Of a stretch of DNA of 14,029 nt, positions 6,236 to 14,029 are shown piece by piece. Source of the DNA: Alectryocaccomicrobium faecavium (GTDB taxonomy: Bacteria > Bacillota > Clostridia > Christensenellales > Aristaeellaceae); assembly GCA_018713425.1 (NCBI GenBank), contig DVOT01000229.1:1-14029 (forward strand). Reading direction: 5' to 3'. A program made the translations under genes and the position numbers. The notes beneath the pieces are model-generated. The model was not told where the DNA came from. It made no database searches and saw nothing but the letters and a program-made list of their open reading frames with translations. How positions within the stretch are numbered: position 1 is the first letter of the stretch; the number at the start of each line of letters is the position of its first letter.

Positions 6236-8752
6236 ATGAGGATCAGCTTTTCGACCCTGGGCTGCCCGGATTTTAGCTGGGTGGATATTTATACGATGGC
6301 CAAGGACTTTAAGTTCGATGGCATCGAGATCCGCGGCCTGGGCGAAAACATTTATGCCGTTTCCGCGCCGCCATTCACGGCGGGCCAAATTGATAAGACC
6401 ATTGCGAAGCTCGCCAGCCTTCATCTGAGCATTCCTTGCCTTTCTACGGGCAGGAGCCTGAAATTCCGGGACGAGCGTGAGCAGGTCGTGAAAGAAATTG
6501 GGGAATACCTTCGCCTGGCGGAAAAGCTGAGCGCGCCCTATATTCGACTGCTTGCGGACCTGGACGGCCCTGTGACGGGGGAAGTGGACGACGATTACGT
6601 GGCGGAAGTGCTGCTGCAACTGGCGGATATGGCCAAGGGCACGGGCGTGACGCTGCTTTGCGAAACCAACGGCGTGTATGCCGATACCAAGCGCCTGCGC
6701 GCGCTGCTCGATAAAGTGAACCGGCCGGAAATCGCCGCCCTGTGGGACATGCACCATCCGTACCGCTATTTTGGCGAGGCTCCGCAGACCACGGTGGACA
6801 ACCTGGGCGGCTACATTCGCCATGTGCATACCAAGGATTCCGTGATGGTGGATGGCAAGGTGCAGTACCGCATGATGGGCGAGGGCGACCTGCCCATCAC
6901 CGAAATGCTGGACGCGCTGGCCTCCATCGGCTACGAGGGCTATGTTTCCCTGGAGTGGGTCAAGCGCTGGGCGCCCGACCTCACCGATCCGGGCATTGTG
7001 TTCCCGCAGTTCGCGCACTATATGCACAGCTATTTTGAAACGCGCCTGCTGCAGGACAACATCGCCCACACGGGCAAATACATTTGGAAGAAGGAACACC
7101 TCATCGACCTCACCTTCCCCGAGGTGCTCGACCGCGTGGCCGACCAGTTCCCGGAGCAGAACGCTTTCGACTATTCCATGCTGGACTACACGCGCACCTA
7201 TCCCCAGTTCCGCGACGATGTGGATACCTTCGCCCGCTCGCTGATCGCCATGGGCGTGGGCAAGGGCGATCACGTGGCCATCTGGGCCACGAACGTGCCG
7301 CAGTGGTACATCACTTTCTGGGCCACCACGCGCATTGGCGCCGTGCTGGTGACGGTGAACACCGCCTACAAGGTGCACGAAGCCGAATACCTGCTGCGCC
7401 AGTCCGATACGCACACGCTGGTGATGATCGACGGCTATAAGGATTCCAACTACGTCGAGATCATGAACACCATCTGCCCCGAACTGAAGGAGTGCGAACC
7501 CGGCCATCTCAATTCCAAGCGCCTGCCGCGCCTCAAGAACGTGATCAGCGTGGATAGCGCGCAGCCGGGCTGCTTCACCTGGGAAGAGGCCGTGGCGCTG
7601 GCCGAAACCGTGCCGCTGGGCGAGGTGTACCGCCGCATGCGCGCCATCGACAAAAACGACGTGTGCAACATCCAGTATACCTCCGGCACCACGGGCTTCC
7701 CCAAGGGCGTGATGCTCACGCACTACAACGTGGTGAACAACGGCAAGGCCATCGGCGATTGCATGGATCTCTCTACCGCCGACCGGCTGATGATCCAGGT
7801 GCCCATGTTCCACTGCTTCGGCATGGTGCTCGCCATGACCGCCGCCATGACGCACGGCACCTCCATGTCGCCGATTCCGTATTTCTCGCCGCGCGTGTCG
7901 CTGGATTGCATCAATAAGAAGAAGATCACCGCCTTCCACGGCGTGCCCACCATGTTCATCGCCATGCTGGGCCACGCGGATTTTGCCAAGACGGATTTCT
8001 CCTATATGCGCACAGGCATCATGGCCGGTAGCCCCTGCCCCATCAAGGTGATGCAGGAAGTGGTCGAGAAGATGCACATGAAGGACATTTGCATCACCTA
8101 TGGGCAAACCGAGGCTTCCCCGGGTTGCACCATGAGCAAGACCACGGATTCGCTGGAAACCCGCGTGAACACCGTGGGCGGCGCCATGTTCGGCGTGGAA
8201 TGCCGCATTGTGGATCCGGAAACCAACGAGGAATTGCCCGATAACGTGGATGGCGAATTCGTCGCCCGCGGTTACAACATCATGAAGGGCTATTACAACA
8301 TGGAAGAGGCCACCGCTGCCGTGATCGATTCCGAGGGCTGGCTGCATACGGGCGATTTGGCCCGCCGCCTGCCGGATGGCAACTACAAGATCACCGGCCG
8401 CATCAAGGACATGATCATCCGCGGCGGCGAGAACATCTATCCCAAGGAGATCGAGGAATTCTATTATACGCACCCCGCCGTGAAGGACGTGCAGGTGATT
8501 GGCGTGCCGGATAAGCAGTATGGCGAAGAGATCATGGCCTGCATCATCCTAAAGGAAGGCGCGCAGGTCACCGAGGAAGAACTGCGCCAGTACGCGCTGG
8601 AGCGCATGGCCAAGCACAAGTGCCCGCGGTACATCGAGTTCGTTAGCGAATTCCCCATGAATGCCGCCGGCAAGATCCTCAAATATAAGATGCGCGAACA
8701 GGCCGTGGAAAAGCTCAATTTGGGCGATGCCAGCAAGATCGAAACCGCGTAA
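6236..8752 (+). CDS. Fusion: sugar-isomerase-type TIM barrel + acyl-CoA synthetase (ACSF2-like AMP-binding enzyme)
   Basis: An 838-residue cytosolic protein. Residues 1-265 are a xylose-isomerase/AP-endonuclease-2-type barrel, opening MRISFSTLGCPDFSW and holding the expected metal ligands: Glu 143 (CETN), Asp 171 (WDMHH), His 198 (HVHTK) and Glu 240 (SLEW). Residues 285-838 are a complete adenylate-forming ligase: YTSGTTGFPKG (481-491), YGQTEAS (622-628), GWLHTGDLA (701-709), GRIKDMIIRGGENIYP (721-736) and the C-terminal catalytic Lys 813. This half most resembles medium/long-chain acyl-CoA synthetases of the ACSF2 type and should convert a carboxylic acid, ATP and CoA to acyl-CoA. The barrel usually isomerises or epimerises sugars or polyols. 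How the two reactions connect is unknown. The start is ATG 6236, with GGGAGG ten bases upstream; ATG 6218 overlaps that site. No stop or frameshift interrupts the junction. Confidence 0.92.
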   Translation: MRISFSTLGCPDFSWVDIYTMAKDFKFDGIEIRGLGENIYAVSAPPFTAGQIDKTIAKLASLHLSIPCLSTGRSLKFRDEREQVVKEIGEYLRLAEKLSAPYIRLLADLDGPVTGEVDDDYVAEVLLQLADMAKGTGVTLLCETNGVYADTKRLRALLDKVNRPEIAALWDMHHPYRYFGEAPQTTVDNLGGYIRHVHTKDSVMVDGKVQYRMMGEGDLPITEMLDALASIGYEGYVSLEWVKRWAPDLTDPGIVFPQFAHYMHSYFETRLLQDNIAHTGKYIWKKEHLIDLTFPEVLDRVADQFPEQNAFDYSMLDYTRTYPQFRDDVDTFARSLIAMGVGKGDHVAIWATNVPQWYITFWATTRIGAVLVTVNTAYKVHEAEYLLRQSDTHTLVMIDGYKDSNYVEIMNTICPELKECEPGHLNSKRLPRLKNVISVDSAQPGCFTWEEAVALAETVPLGEVYRRMRAIDKNDVCNIQYTSGTTGFPKGVMLTHYNVVNNGKAIGDCMDLSTADRLMIQVPMFHCFGMVLAMTAAMTHGTSMSPIPYFSPRVSLDCINKKKITAFHGVPTMFIAMLGHADFAKTDFSYMRTGIMAGSPCPIKVMQEVVEKMHMKDICITYGQTEASPGCTMSKTTDSLETRVNTVGGAMFGVECRIVDPETNEELPDNVDGEFVARGYNIMKGYYNMEEATAAVIDSEGWLHTGDLARRLPDGNYKITGRIKDMIIRGGENIYPKEIEEFYYTHPAVKDVQVIGVPDKQYGEEIMACIILKEGAQVTEEELRQYALERMAKHKCPRYIEFVSEFPMNAAGKILKYKMREQAVEKLNLGDASKIETA

Positions 8753-8766
8753 AGTTTGTTTTCATA

Positions 8767-8807
8767 CATTGGCCGCCGGGAACTCTTTCGGTTCCCGGCG
8801 GCCAATG
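8767..8807. terminator. Bidirectional hairpin between convergent genes
   Basis: Bases 8767-8783 and 8791-8807 form a perfect 17-bp stem with a 7-base loop. It occupies almost all of the 57-base gap between the stop of the synthetase fusion (8752) and the stop of the GH9 gene (8810). The plus-strand side is followed only by a weak CTTTAT; the minus side has no T-run. It probably terminates both genes, with better support for the plus strand. Confidence 0.75.
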
Positions 8808-8809
8808 CT

Positions 8810-11152
8810 TTATAGATCCACTTCCAGCGCGGAGAGCAGCAACAGATAGCGGCCCACGGTGCTGGTCCACACCTCTTTGTAGGTGGCGTTGGCGGCCTGG
8901 GGCCAATAGGGTTCGTCCGTATCGCCGAAGGACTGCATGCCCACGGGCATTTCGCCCACCATTTCGCCGGGGTGTACGGCGTATTGCGCGGCATAGCGGT
9001 CGCCCTCGCCGTACACGAGGGACTGCGCGAAGGGATTGCGCCCCACCATGAATTGCAACTGCCGCGTGGCGATGGTTTTGAGCGCCGGGTCTTCCAGTGT
9101 GCGGCCCGCCAGGGCCGCGCCCACGCCCGCCGAGAGCATGACGGCGGCGTTGCCCCGGAAGGAGAACCACACGGGGAAGGCGCGCAGATAGTGCGTTTCG
9201 CTCAGGCGCTTGCCCGCGCGGCATTGCGCGGTAAAGTGCGCGCGCTCTTCCTCGCCCGCCATCAGGTGCTGGCGGCGGAAGCTTTCTTCGTCTTCGGCCT
9301 CGTGAATGCCATAAATGCCCGAGGGCAGCATGCCAAAGGGCATGGTGTGCCCGGCAATGGCGCGCACGTATTCGCCATAGAGGCGGATGGCCTCGTACCA
9401 GGCGTTCGCGCGCGGGTGTTCGGGCGCGAGGGCGTACAGCTCCGTGAGGCATTGCATGAACAGGTGCTCGCGCGACTGGTGGTTGAAGTGCTGGATCACC
9501 CGGTGCGTATCGTCGCGGTAGAAGAAGCCGCGGATGGGAATGTCCCAGGCGGGCCAGGCGGTTTGCTGGCAGCGCAGCACGTATTCCGCGTGCGCGGCGG
9601 CATCCTGCAGATAGGCTTCGCGTCCGGTCGCGCTGTATAGCTTGGCCGCGGAATACCCGGCGGCGGCGTGGAAGAGGGCGGGGCTGGTCATAAAGGAGTG
9701 CTCCCAGGGCGGGGGCGGTTCCAGGCCCGCCTCGTAGCGCGCCTTGGCAAAGGCATAATCTTCGCGCGCCGCGCGCAGGCAGGCCTGGCGCAGGCCCTCG
9801 TCGCCCAGCGTTTCGTAGGCGCAGGCTTCCACCGCGGCGCACAGGTAATTGTCAAAGGGCTGGTCGTGTACGCGCGCGAGTCCGTCGTCCATGTTGCCCA
9901 CGAGCCCATCCGTCCAGCGCGTGATGCCCGCGCTGGACATGCGGAACCCCTTGCCCAGGCGAGAACGCAGCGTGAATTCCAGACCCCACAACGCTTCTTC
10001 GCCCAGCCGTTTTTGCAGCGCGCTTTCCGCAGCGTTGGCGGAAAGCAGCAGCAGCGCTTGCGCGATTTCCGCCGATTGCAGCGTTTGCTGCGAAAGGTCG
10101 GCAGCGTCGTGCCAGCCGCCCAGATAAAGCTTGTGCTTGCCTTCGAAGGAGGCCACAATGTCCGTGTGGCACATGCCGTGCCGCCCGGGCACGGGATAGC
10201 CACAGCGCTCGCAGAAGAGGAAGTTGAGGGCTTTCCACGCGCTATCGCGCCAGGGGTTGGCGCGCACGCGCACGCGCAGCGGCTGCGCGCCTTCGGCGAT
10301 CAGTTCATAATCTCCCTCCGCGCGCAGGGGCGTAAAATCCAACACCGAGAATGTGCCAATGGGCGTGTGCTCTATGCGGATGGGCGCGGAATACACGGTT
10401 TCGTTTTTGCGGCGCAGCTGGAATTGGCCCTGCAGTCCCGTGCCGATGGCGATTTTTTCGTCCTCTGGCGCGTAGCCGGAAAAGCTGGCGCACAACTGGC
10501 CCGGGTTGGGCTGCCAGCCGCGCGTGTGTTCGCAGCGCTCCACGCGCTGGATGGAAACATCCGCGATTTCATAGCGCGTGTATTCGCCGCTGGTGGTGTC
10601 GCGCCCGGCGATCAGGTTGAAGAAGGCGATGCCCGTCACTTTATCGCGGGGCAGATCGGGGATTTCCCACAGGATGCGCGTCCATTCGCCGTTTTTCAGG
10701 TTTACCTGGTGGGTACCCTCGCGGTCGAACTTGTCCGGCAGGGGAATTTCGCCCTCGTTGTAAAACTGAATGTGCAGGTGCGGCGCGCGGTGCCCGTCGC
10801 ACTGCGCGCGCAGGGTGACGCACAGGCGGTTGTAGGCGCGCAGGTCTTCGCCGGGCAAATCGTAGCGAATGCCGGATACCCCATAGTGCGTGTGATGGGT
10901 ATCGCGCGCTTCCGGCGGAAACTGCGGCAGCACCGTGGGCGAAGTGAGCGTGATGTTGCCCGCGGGGCTGATGGTCAGTTTGCCCGCGCCCAGCTCGCGC
11001 CAGCCTTCCAGCGCGTGCGCGGGCGCGATGGCGCGGCGTTCCAGGGGAATTTTCTGCGCCAGCGCTTCTTCCAGCCGTCCCTCTTCCGGCAGGGGCAGGG
11101 GCTGATGGATGTAGAGCGTATCGCGCAAGTAGGCGTCCAGGTTCCGATACAT
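8810..11152 (-). CDS. Glycoside hydrolase family 9 protein with N-terminal jelly-roll and Ig-like domains, no signal peptide
   Basis: A 780-residue enzyme of three parts: a carbohydrate-binding-like beta-sandwich (about 50-205), an Ig-like CelD_N domain (about 208-298), and an (alpha/alpha)6 catalytic domain (about 300-778). GH9 marks are GGWHDAADLS (345-354) with the base aspartates 349 and 352, and VGRNPFAQS (703-711). Glu 760 in ATYKEVWTST sits at the expected general acid position. GH9 enzymes invert beta-1,4-glucosidic bonds in cellulose, mixed-linkage glucans or xyloglucan, and some act as exo-glucosidases or glucosaminidases. The N-terminus MYRNLDAYLRDTLYIHQPL is not a signal peptide and the protein has many free Cys, so it is probably cytosolic. 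The start has GGGAGGG upstream. It follows the DUF4091 gene after 12 bases, in one operon. Confidence 0.9.
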   Translation of the reverse strand: MYRNLDAYLRDTLYIHQPLPLPEEGRLEEALAQKIPLERRAIAPAHALEGWRELGAGKLTISPAGNITLTSPTVLPQFPPEARDTHHTHYGVSGIRYDLPGEDLRAYNRLCVTLRAQCDGHRAPHLHIQFYNEGEIPLPDKFDREGTHQVNLKNGEWTRILWEIPDLPRDKVTGIAFFNLIAGRDTTSGEYTRYEIADVSIQRVERCEHTRGWQPNPGQLCASFSGYAPEDEKIAIGTGLQGQFQLRRKNETVYSAPIRIEHTPIGTFSVLDFTPLRAEGDYELIAEGAQPLRVRVRANPWRDSAWKALNFLFCERCGYPVPGRHGMCHTDIVASFEGKHKLYLGGWHDAADLSQQTLQSAEIAQALLLLSANAAESALQKRLGEEALWGLEFTLRSRLGKGFRMSSAGITRWTDGLVGNMDDGLARVHDQPFDNYLCAAVEACAYETLGDEGLRQACLRAAREDYAFAKARYEAGLEPPPPWEHSFMTSPALFHAAAGYSAAKLYSATGREAYLQDAAAHAEYVLRCQQTAWPAWDIPIRGFFYRDDTHRVIQHFNHQSREHLFMQCLTELYALAPEHPRANAWYEAIRLYGEYVRAIAGHTMPFGMLPSGIYGIHEAEDEESFRRQHLMAGEEERAHFTAQCRAGKRLSETHYLRAFPVWFSFRGNAAVMLSAGVGAALAGRTLEDPALKTIATRQLQFMVGRNPFAQSLVYGEGDRYAAQYAVHPGEMVGEMPVGMQSFGDTDEPYWPQAANATYKEVWTSTVGRYLLLLSALEVDL

Positions 11153-11164
11153 GGGAATCCCTCC

Positions 11165-12880
11165 CTAACCGTTGTTTTTTGCGTTTTGCGCGGCTTCCAG
11201 CAAGCGGAGCTTGGCCGCGCGGTATACGGGGATGGATTTGGTGTAGTCCGCGTAGCCGCGCGCCACGGTCTGTGCCAGCGCGCGCGCCTCGCCCGCCGGC
11301 AACGTTTGCAGCAGGCACAAATCTTCTAGGCCCAGGCGGTGGGCCTCGCTGCGCGTGGAGAGCAGCGGTTCGTCGTATCCAGGATAGAAGATGCAGCAAT
11401 CGCCCGCGGGCAGGAACATGGCGCGCTTGGGGTGGAATTCCAGCACTTGCTCGGAGAACATGGTTGAGGAGCGCTCAAAGGGATTCACACCCGCGGGATA
11501 TTGGTTCAGGCCCCAGTGCAAGAATCCCTGCACGTTGGGATACACTGCCGGCATCCAGAACAGCAGCACCTGGCGCAGGCGCTGCATATCCAGCATGCGG
11601 TTCATGTAATTGCCACCCGGGGTGAGGCAGGTGTAGACGTATAACCCGTCGCCCTGAGCCACGCGGCCATCGTAATACGCGCGGTCGCGCTCGTACACAT
11701 CGATGGAGGGGCACCAGATGTCCACCGCGCCATCGAGCGCGTGGGTGGGTAGCACGGGTTCCAGAATTTTCACGCCGGGCATCAGCGGCTTCACGGTTTG
11801 GGCGATCTCGCGGTAGGCGGCGGCGAGCGCGTCGTTGGGCTCGTCCATCAGGCATTGCGTCCAGCGGCTGACGAGATCGTGCTCTTGCAAAAAGGCGAAT
11901 AGCTGCTTCGCCATGCTGGCGAGCGTTTCCCGCGCGGCGGGCGTGCCCACGGCTTCGCCCGTGAGCGAAACCTTTGCGCCCGTGCCATAATCGAAGGCGG
12001 CAAACGCGGCCTTGCGGAAGGCGGCGGCCACTTCGTCGGGACTGTGCATGGCGTCCATATCCAACGAGCGGAAGAACGCGTCGTCATCGGCCTGGCCCGC
12101 GCTGCGCGAACAGAAGGCGCTGCCCTCGAACAGGCGCAGGCCCACTTCCTCGCCCAGGCGAATCAGGCGAATCAGGCGCTCTGTGCGCAAAACGGGCTGG
12201 CCCGCCTCCCGCTCGAACAGGGAACCCAGCGGAATGGGCAGGATGTTCTGCCGGGAGAACACGGCGGCGCGCAGGTATTTGCGCAGCATGGCTTCGTAAG
12301 CGGGCGTGCCAATGGGCGCGTTGTGCCACTTGGCGATGTTGGCATAGGAAATCCAGTTCACATATTGGTGCGTGTGCTCGGAAGCGGGCGGTACACGGCA
12401 GGGGAATTGCTCCACCACAAACCGCAGATCGCGCACTTCGCCCGCGTGCGCGATGGTGAAGCGCCACTCCACCGCCTCCCGCGCCTTGCAGCATTCGATG
12501 GGCGTCTTGAAGGCGAGCGCAGCCGCCGGGCCCGTGGGCAGGAGCAAATTGTACAGGGGTTTGAGCGCTTCATAGATGTAAAACGGCGCTCTGCGGATGA
12601 GGGTTTCGTTCACATCGTCGTGCAGGTAGGCGGTGCGCAGGCGCGCGCCCGTGTTCACTTCCACGGGCACGGGCACCAGTTCGAAGAGCTTGAAGGCCGT
12701 GTGCGGCCCGGAAACTTCGATGGACACCGGCTGCCCCGGCGTCAATCCCGTGAGCAGGATGTGCACACCGGCCACGGTACCCTTGGCCGCCGCCACGCCA
12801 TATTGCGCCGCGCCGCCGCTGCTGTCAGGATAGAGCGCCTCCAACTCGTCAAACAACCCCGCGTGGAAACCATCTGCCAT
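11165..12880 (-). CDS. DUF4091 / GH123-like putative glycoside hydrolase
   Basis: A 571-residue protein with an N-terminal beta-sandwich (about 30-160) and a TIM-barrel region (about 171-500) of the DUF4091 type. The barrel has the MDEPND motif (345-350), whose Asp 346-Glu 347 pair is equivalent to the catalytic pair of GH123 N-acetylgalactosaminidases, and later WCPSIDVY (389-396) and the HWGLNQY segment (455-461) of this family. Hydrolysis of a glycan is inferred; the substrate is not known and need not be GalNAc. The frame is open far upstream to 13825, but ATG 12880 is chosen for its AAAGGAGG eight bases upstream and for the promoter at 12917-12945. No signal peptide is seen. It is the first gene of the operon with the GH9 enzyme. 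Confidence 0.87.
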   Translation of the reverse strand: MADGFHAGLFDELEALYPDSSGGAAQYGVAAAKGTVAGVHILLTGLTPGQPVSIEVSGPHTAFKLFELVPVPVEVNTGARLRTAYLHDDVNETLIRRAPFYIYEALKPLYNLLLPTGPAAALAFKTPIECCKAREAVEWRFTIAHAGEVRDLRFVVEQFPCRVPPASEHTHQYVNWISYANIAKWHNAPIGTPAYEAMLRKYLRAAVFSRQNILPIPLGSLFEREAGQPVLRTERLIRLIRLGEEVGLRLFEGSAFCSRSAGQADDDAFFRSLDMDAMHSPDEVAAAFRKAAFAAFDYGTGAKVSLTGEAVGTPAARETLASMAKQLFAFLQEHDLVSRWTQCLMDEPNDALAAAYREIAQTVKPLMPGVKILEPVLPTHALDGAVDIWCPSIDVYERDRAYYDGRVAQGDGLYVYTCLTPGGNYMNRMLDMQRLRQVLLFWMPAVYPNVQGFLHWGLNQYPAGVNPFERSSTMFSEQVLEFHPKRAMFLPAGDCCIFYPGYDEPLLSTRSEAHRLGLEDLCLLQTLPAGEARALAQTVARGYADYTKSIPVYRAAKLRLLEAAQNAKNNG

Positions 12881-12916
12881 AGTCGTATCCTCCTTTGCCA
12901 TTTTTTCTCTGGCTCC

Positions 12917-12945
12917 ATTGTACCATGAAATGAACAATATGTAAA
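12917..12945 (-). promoter_or_regulatory. Sigma-A promoter for the DUF4091-GH9 operon
   Basis: On the minus strand TTTACA (12945-12940) and TACAAT (12922-12917) are separated by 17 bases. The transcript would start near 12910, about 30 bases before the DUF4091 start codon. It confirms that the long upstream open frame is not coding. No clear operator or cre-like site was recognised beside it. Confidence 0.72.
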
Positions 12946-13039
12946 CAAATAGTTTTGGCCGGAACCATTTTGCGCCAGCCGCGTCTATGTAGTGTCGGAA
13001 ATAAAAACGATGCAAAACCAAATTGGGAGGACGTAAGTT

Positions 13040-13789
13040 ATGAAAAAGCTTCTTTCTATGATTCTGGCCGTGAGCCTGGTTCTTTTCTCCTTTGCGGCAT
13101 TTGCGGAAACCGAGTCCGTGGTAGAGCCCTTGGGTGGCGTAATTGTGGAAATCGGGGAAGAAGGCCTGCTGCTCGACCAGGGCGACGGCAACTATGTGGT
13201 GGTACACATGGAGGAATCCACGCCCATCACCGGCGTGGAGGAACTGGAAGTGGGTATGTACGTTTTTGTGCGCTACAATGGCGTGATGACCCGTTCGCTG
13301 CCGCCGCAGGTCACGGCGGAGGAAATCCAGGTGAACCGCCTTTCCGGCCCTGTGGTGGAACTGTATGACGACGGCTTCCTGATGACCGATGAAACCGTGG
13401 GCGATGTGATTGTGCATTGGGAAGACCCGGCCAGCACCGTGGCGGTGGGCGGCAACGCGGTGGTGTACACCAATGGCGTGATGGCGCTCTCCATGCCCGG
13501 CCAGGTGACGGGGCTGAAGGTGGATTTCTTCGCGCTGGAAGGCACGGTGTACGCGCAGACGGAAACAGGCTTTGTGCTGGCCGCGGAAGATGGCGCGCTG
13601 TATGAAATCCTCGTGGGCGAAGATACCCGCGTGGACGCGGAGATCGCCCAGGGCGCTTCGGTGAAAGTGCTCTACGATGGCGCGCTCACCCGTTCCATCC
13701 CCGCGCAGGCCAACGCGCTGGCCGTGGTGGCGCTGGCAGCGCCCGCGCCCGCCGCGGAAGATGGCGCGACTGTGACCGCCAACGAATAA
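13040..13789 (+). CDS. Secreted protein built of three diverged ~65-residue repeats
   Basis: A 249-residue precursor with a clear signal peptide (MKKLLSMILAVSLVLFSFAAFA, quoted here as residues 1-22) and a likely cleavage after Ala 22. The rest is acidic and made of three copies of a beta-rich module at about 33-98, 103-165 and 168-231. Each opens with a G-x-V-x-E/A-x-x-x-x-G-hydrophobic strand and ends in a motif like YNGVMTRSLPPQVTA, YTNGVMALSMPGQVTG or YDGALTRSIPAQANA. A low-complexity Ala/Pro tail (232-249) follows. There is no lipobox, LPXTG or membrane anchor, so it should be released or held by binding. I do not recognise a named family; OB-like beta-barrel units are a guess. The start is ATG 13040 with GGGAGG nine bases upstream. 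No clear promoter was found. Confidence 0.85.
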   Translation: MKKLLSMILAVSLVLFSFAAFAETESVVEPLGGVIVEIGEEGLLLDQGDGNYVVVHMEESTPITGVEELEVGMYVFVRYNGVMTRSLPPQVTAEEIQVNRLSGPVVELYDDGFLMTDETVGDVIVHWEDPASTVAVGGNAVVYTNGVMALSMPGQVTGLKVDFFALEGTVYAQTETGFVLAAEDGALYEILVGEDTRVDAEIAQGASVKVLYDGALTRSIPAQANALAVVALAAPAPAAEDGATVTANE

Positions 13790-13813
13790 CGAATTCAAGA
13801 AAGAAAATATGCT

Positions 13814-13844
13814 GGGCCGCCCCAAACCGAAGGGGCGGCCCTTT
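13814..13844 (+). terminator. Intrinsic terminator after the secreted repeat protein
   Basis: GGGCCGCCCC (13814-13823) and GGGGCGGCCC (13832-13841) form a perfect 10-bp stem with an 8-base loop, followed by only three T. It starts 24 bases past the stop codon. The short T-run makes it a moderate terminator. Confidence 0.75.
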
Positions 13845-14029
13845 AGCGTAGTGACAAAGTCAATATTGGATTCGGAATTGCGGGATTTTCATCTTCAAAT
13901 CGCGTCACAATTCGCAATGGGTGCCCGCCTTGCGCTGACGCTTGTGCGGTGCGTAGACAAGCGACCGGGTGGTCCTCGCCCACAAACCGAAGGTTTGTCA
14001 ACGATCAGGGCTCCCCTTTCGCAAAGGGG
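13845..14029. repeat. Gene-free end segment with two small hairpins, possible intergenic repeat element
   Basis: No open frame with a ribosome binding site is seen. Two perfect short hairpins lie at the end: ACAAACC-GAA-GGTTTGT (13982-13998) and CCCCTTT-CGC-AAAGGGG (14013-14029), the latter cut by the window edge. A 10-base word, AAACCGAAGG, occurs both in the first hairpin and in the loop region of the terminator at 13824-13833. Such hairpin-rich, non-coding sequence is typical of dispersed intergenic repeats in Clostridia, but copy number cannot be judged from one window. Confidence 0.35.

Noticed and set aside
7000..7110. Frameshift or missed gene boundary between barrel and synthetase domains
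   Set aside because: The frame is continuous with normal codon use across the linker, and no start codon with a ribosome binding site lies at the junction, so a real fusion is the simplest reading.
6200..8473. 757-codon open frame on the minus strand
   Set aside because: It is antisense to the TIM barrel-synthetase gene, gives a His-rich protein with no domain, and crosses the plus-strand promoter region. A codon-bias shadow.
9668..11329. 553-codon open frame on the plus strand
   Set aside because: It lies opposite the GH9 gene, spans the junction of two minus-strand genes and has no recognisable domain or ribosome binding site.
12946..13039. Promoter for the secreted repeat protein
   Set aside because: No pair of -35 and -10 hexamers with acceptable spacing was found. 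Weak TATGTA and AAATAA words lack a partner, so no promoter was annotated.
12881..13825. N-terminal extension of the DUF4091 protein by about 315 codons
   Set aside because: The extension runs antisense to the secreted repeat protein and through the operon promoter. ATG 12880 has a strong ribosome binding site, and the extension is His-rich shadow sequence.

Overview
The window looks like a chromosomal piece of a fairly GC-rich member of the Bacillota, most likely a gut-type Clostridia lineage. Signs of this are strong AGGAGG-type ribosome binding sites, textbook sigma-A promoters with 17-base spacers, a YtrA-type GntR regulator with its ABC exporter, and a BmrC/BmrD-like heterodimeric ABC pair. 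The family and genus cannot be fixed from this sequence. There are no tRNA, rRNA, CRISPR or insertion-sequence genes.

Layout. (1) 1-4080, minus strand: a promoter, a 38-codon small ORF with an excellent ribosome binding site, a perfect 11-bp hairpin followed by a T-run, and then two adjacent half-size ABC exporter genes. This order matches the ribosome-controlled attenuation layout known for Bacillus subtilis bmrB-bmrC-bmrD. (2) 4149-6065, plus strand, divergent from the first: a consensus promoter overlapped by a 14-bp inverted repeat, then a GntR/YtrA-type repressor, an ABC ATPase and a six-helix ABC-2 permease, each overlapping the next by ATGA. This is a self-regulated drug or envelope-stress exporter unit. 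(3) 6147-8807, plus strand: a gene with its own promoter encoding an unusual single polypeptide, a sugar-isomerase-type TIM barrel joined to a complete acyl-CoA synthetase. It ends at a 17-bp hairpin lying between convergent genes. (4) 8810-12945, minus strand: a two-gene operon for a DUF4091/GH123-like protein and a GH9 glycoside hydrolase. Neither has a signal peptide, so both should act on imported oligosaccharides. (5) 13040-13844, plus strand: a secreted protein made of three diverged copies of a module of about 65 residues. (6) 13845-14029: no gene, but two small perfect hairpins that look like the edge of an intergenic repeat.

How it fits together. The left half holds two divergent export systems with different control logic: one by leader-peptide attenuation, the other by operator repression. 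The right half handles carbohydrate and an unidentified carboxylic acid. The most interesting points are the leader-peptide/attenuator arrangement, the barrel-synthetase fusion, the cytosolic GH9 + DUF4091 pair and the triple-repeat secreted protein.
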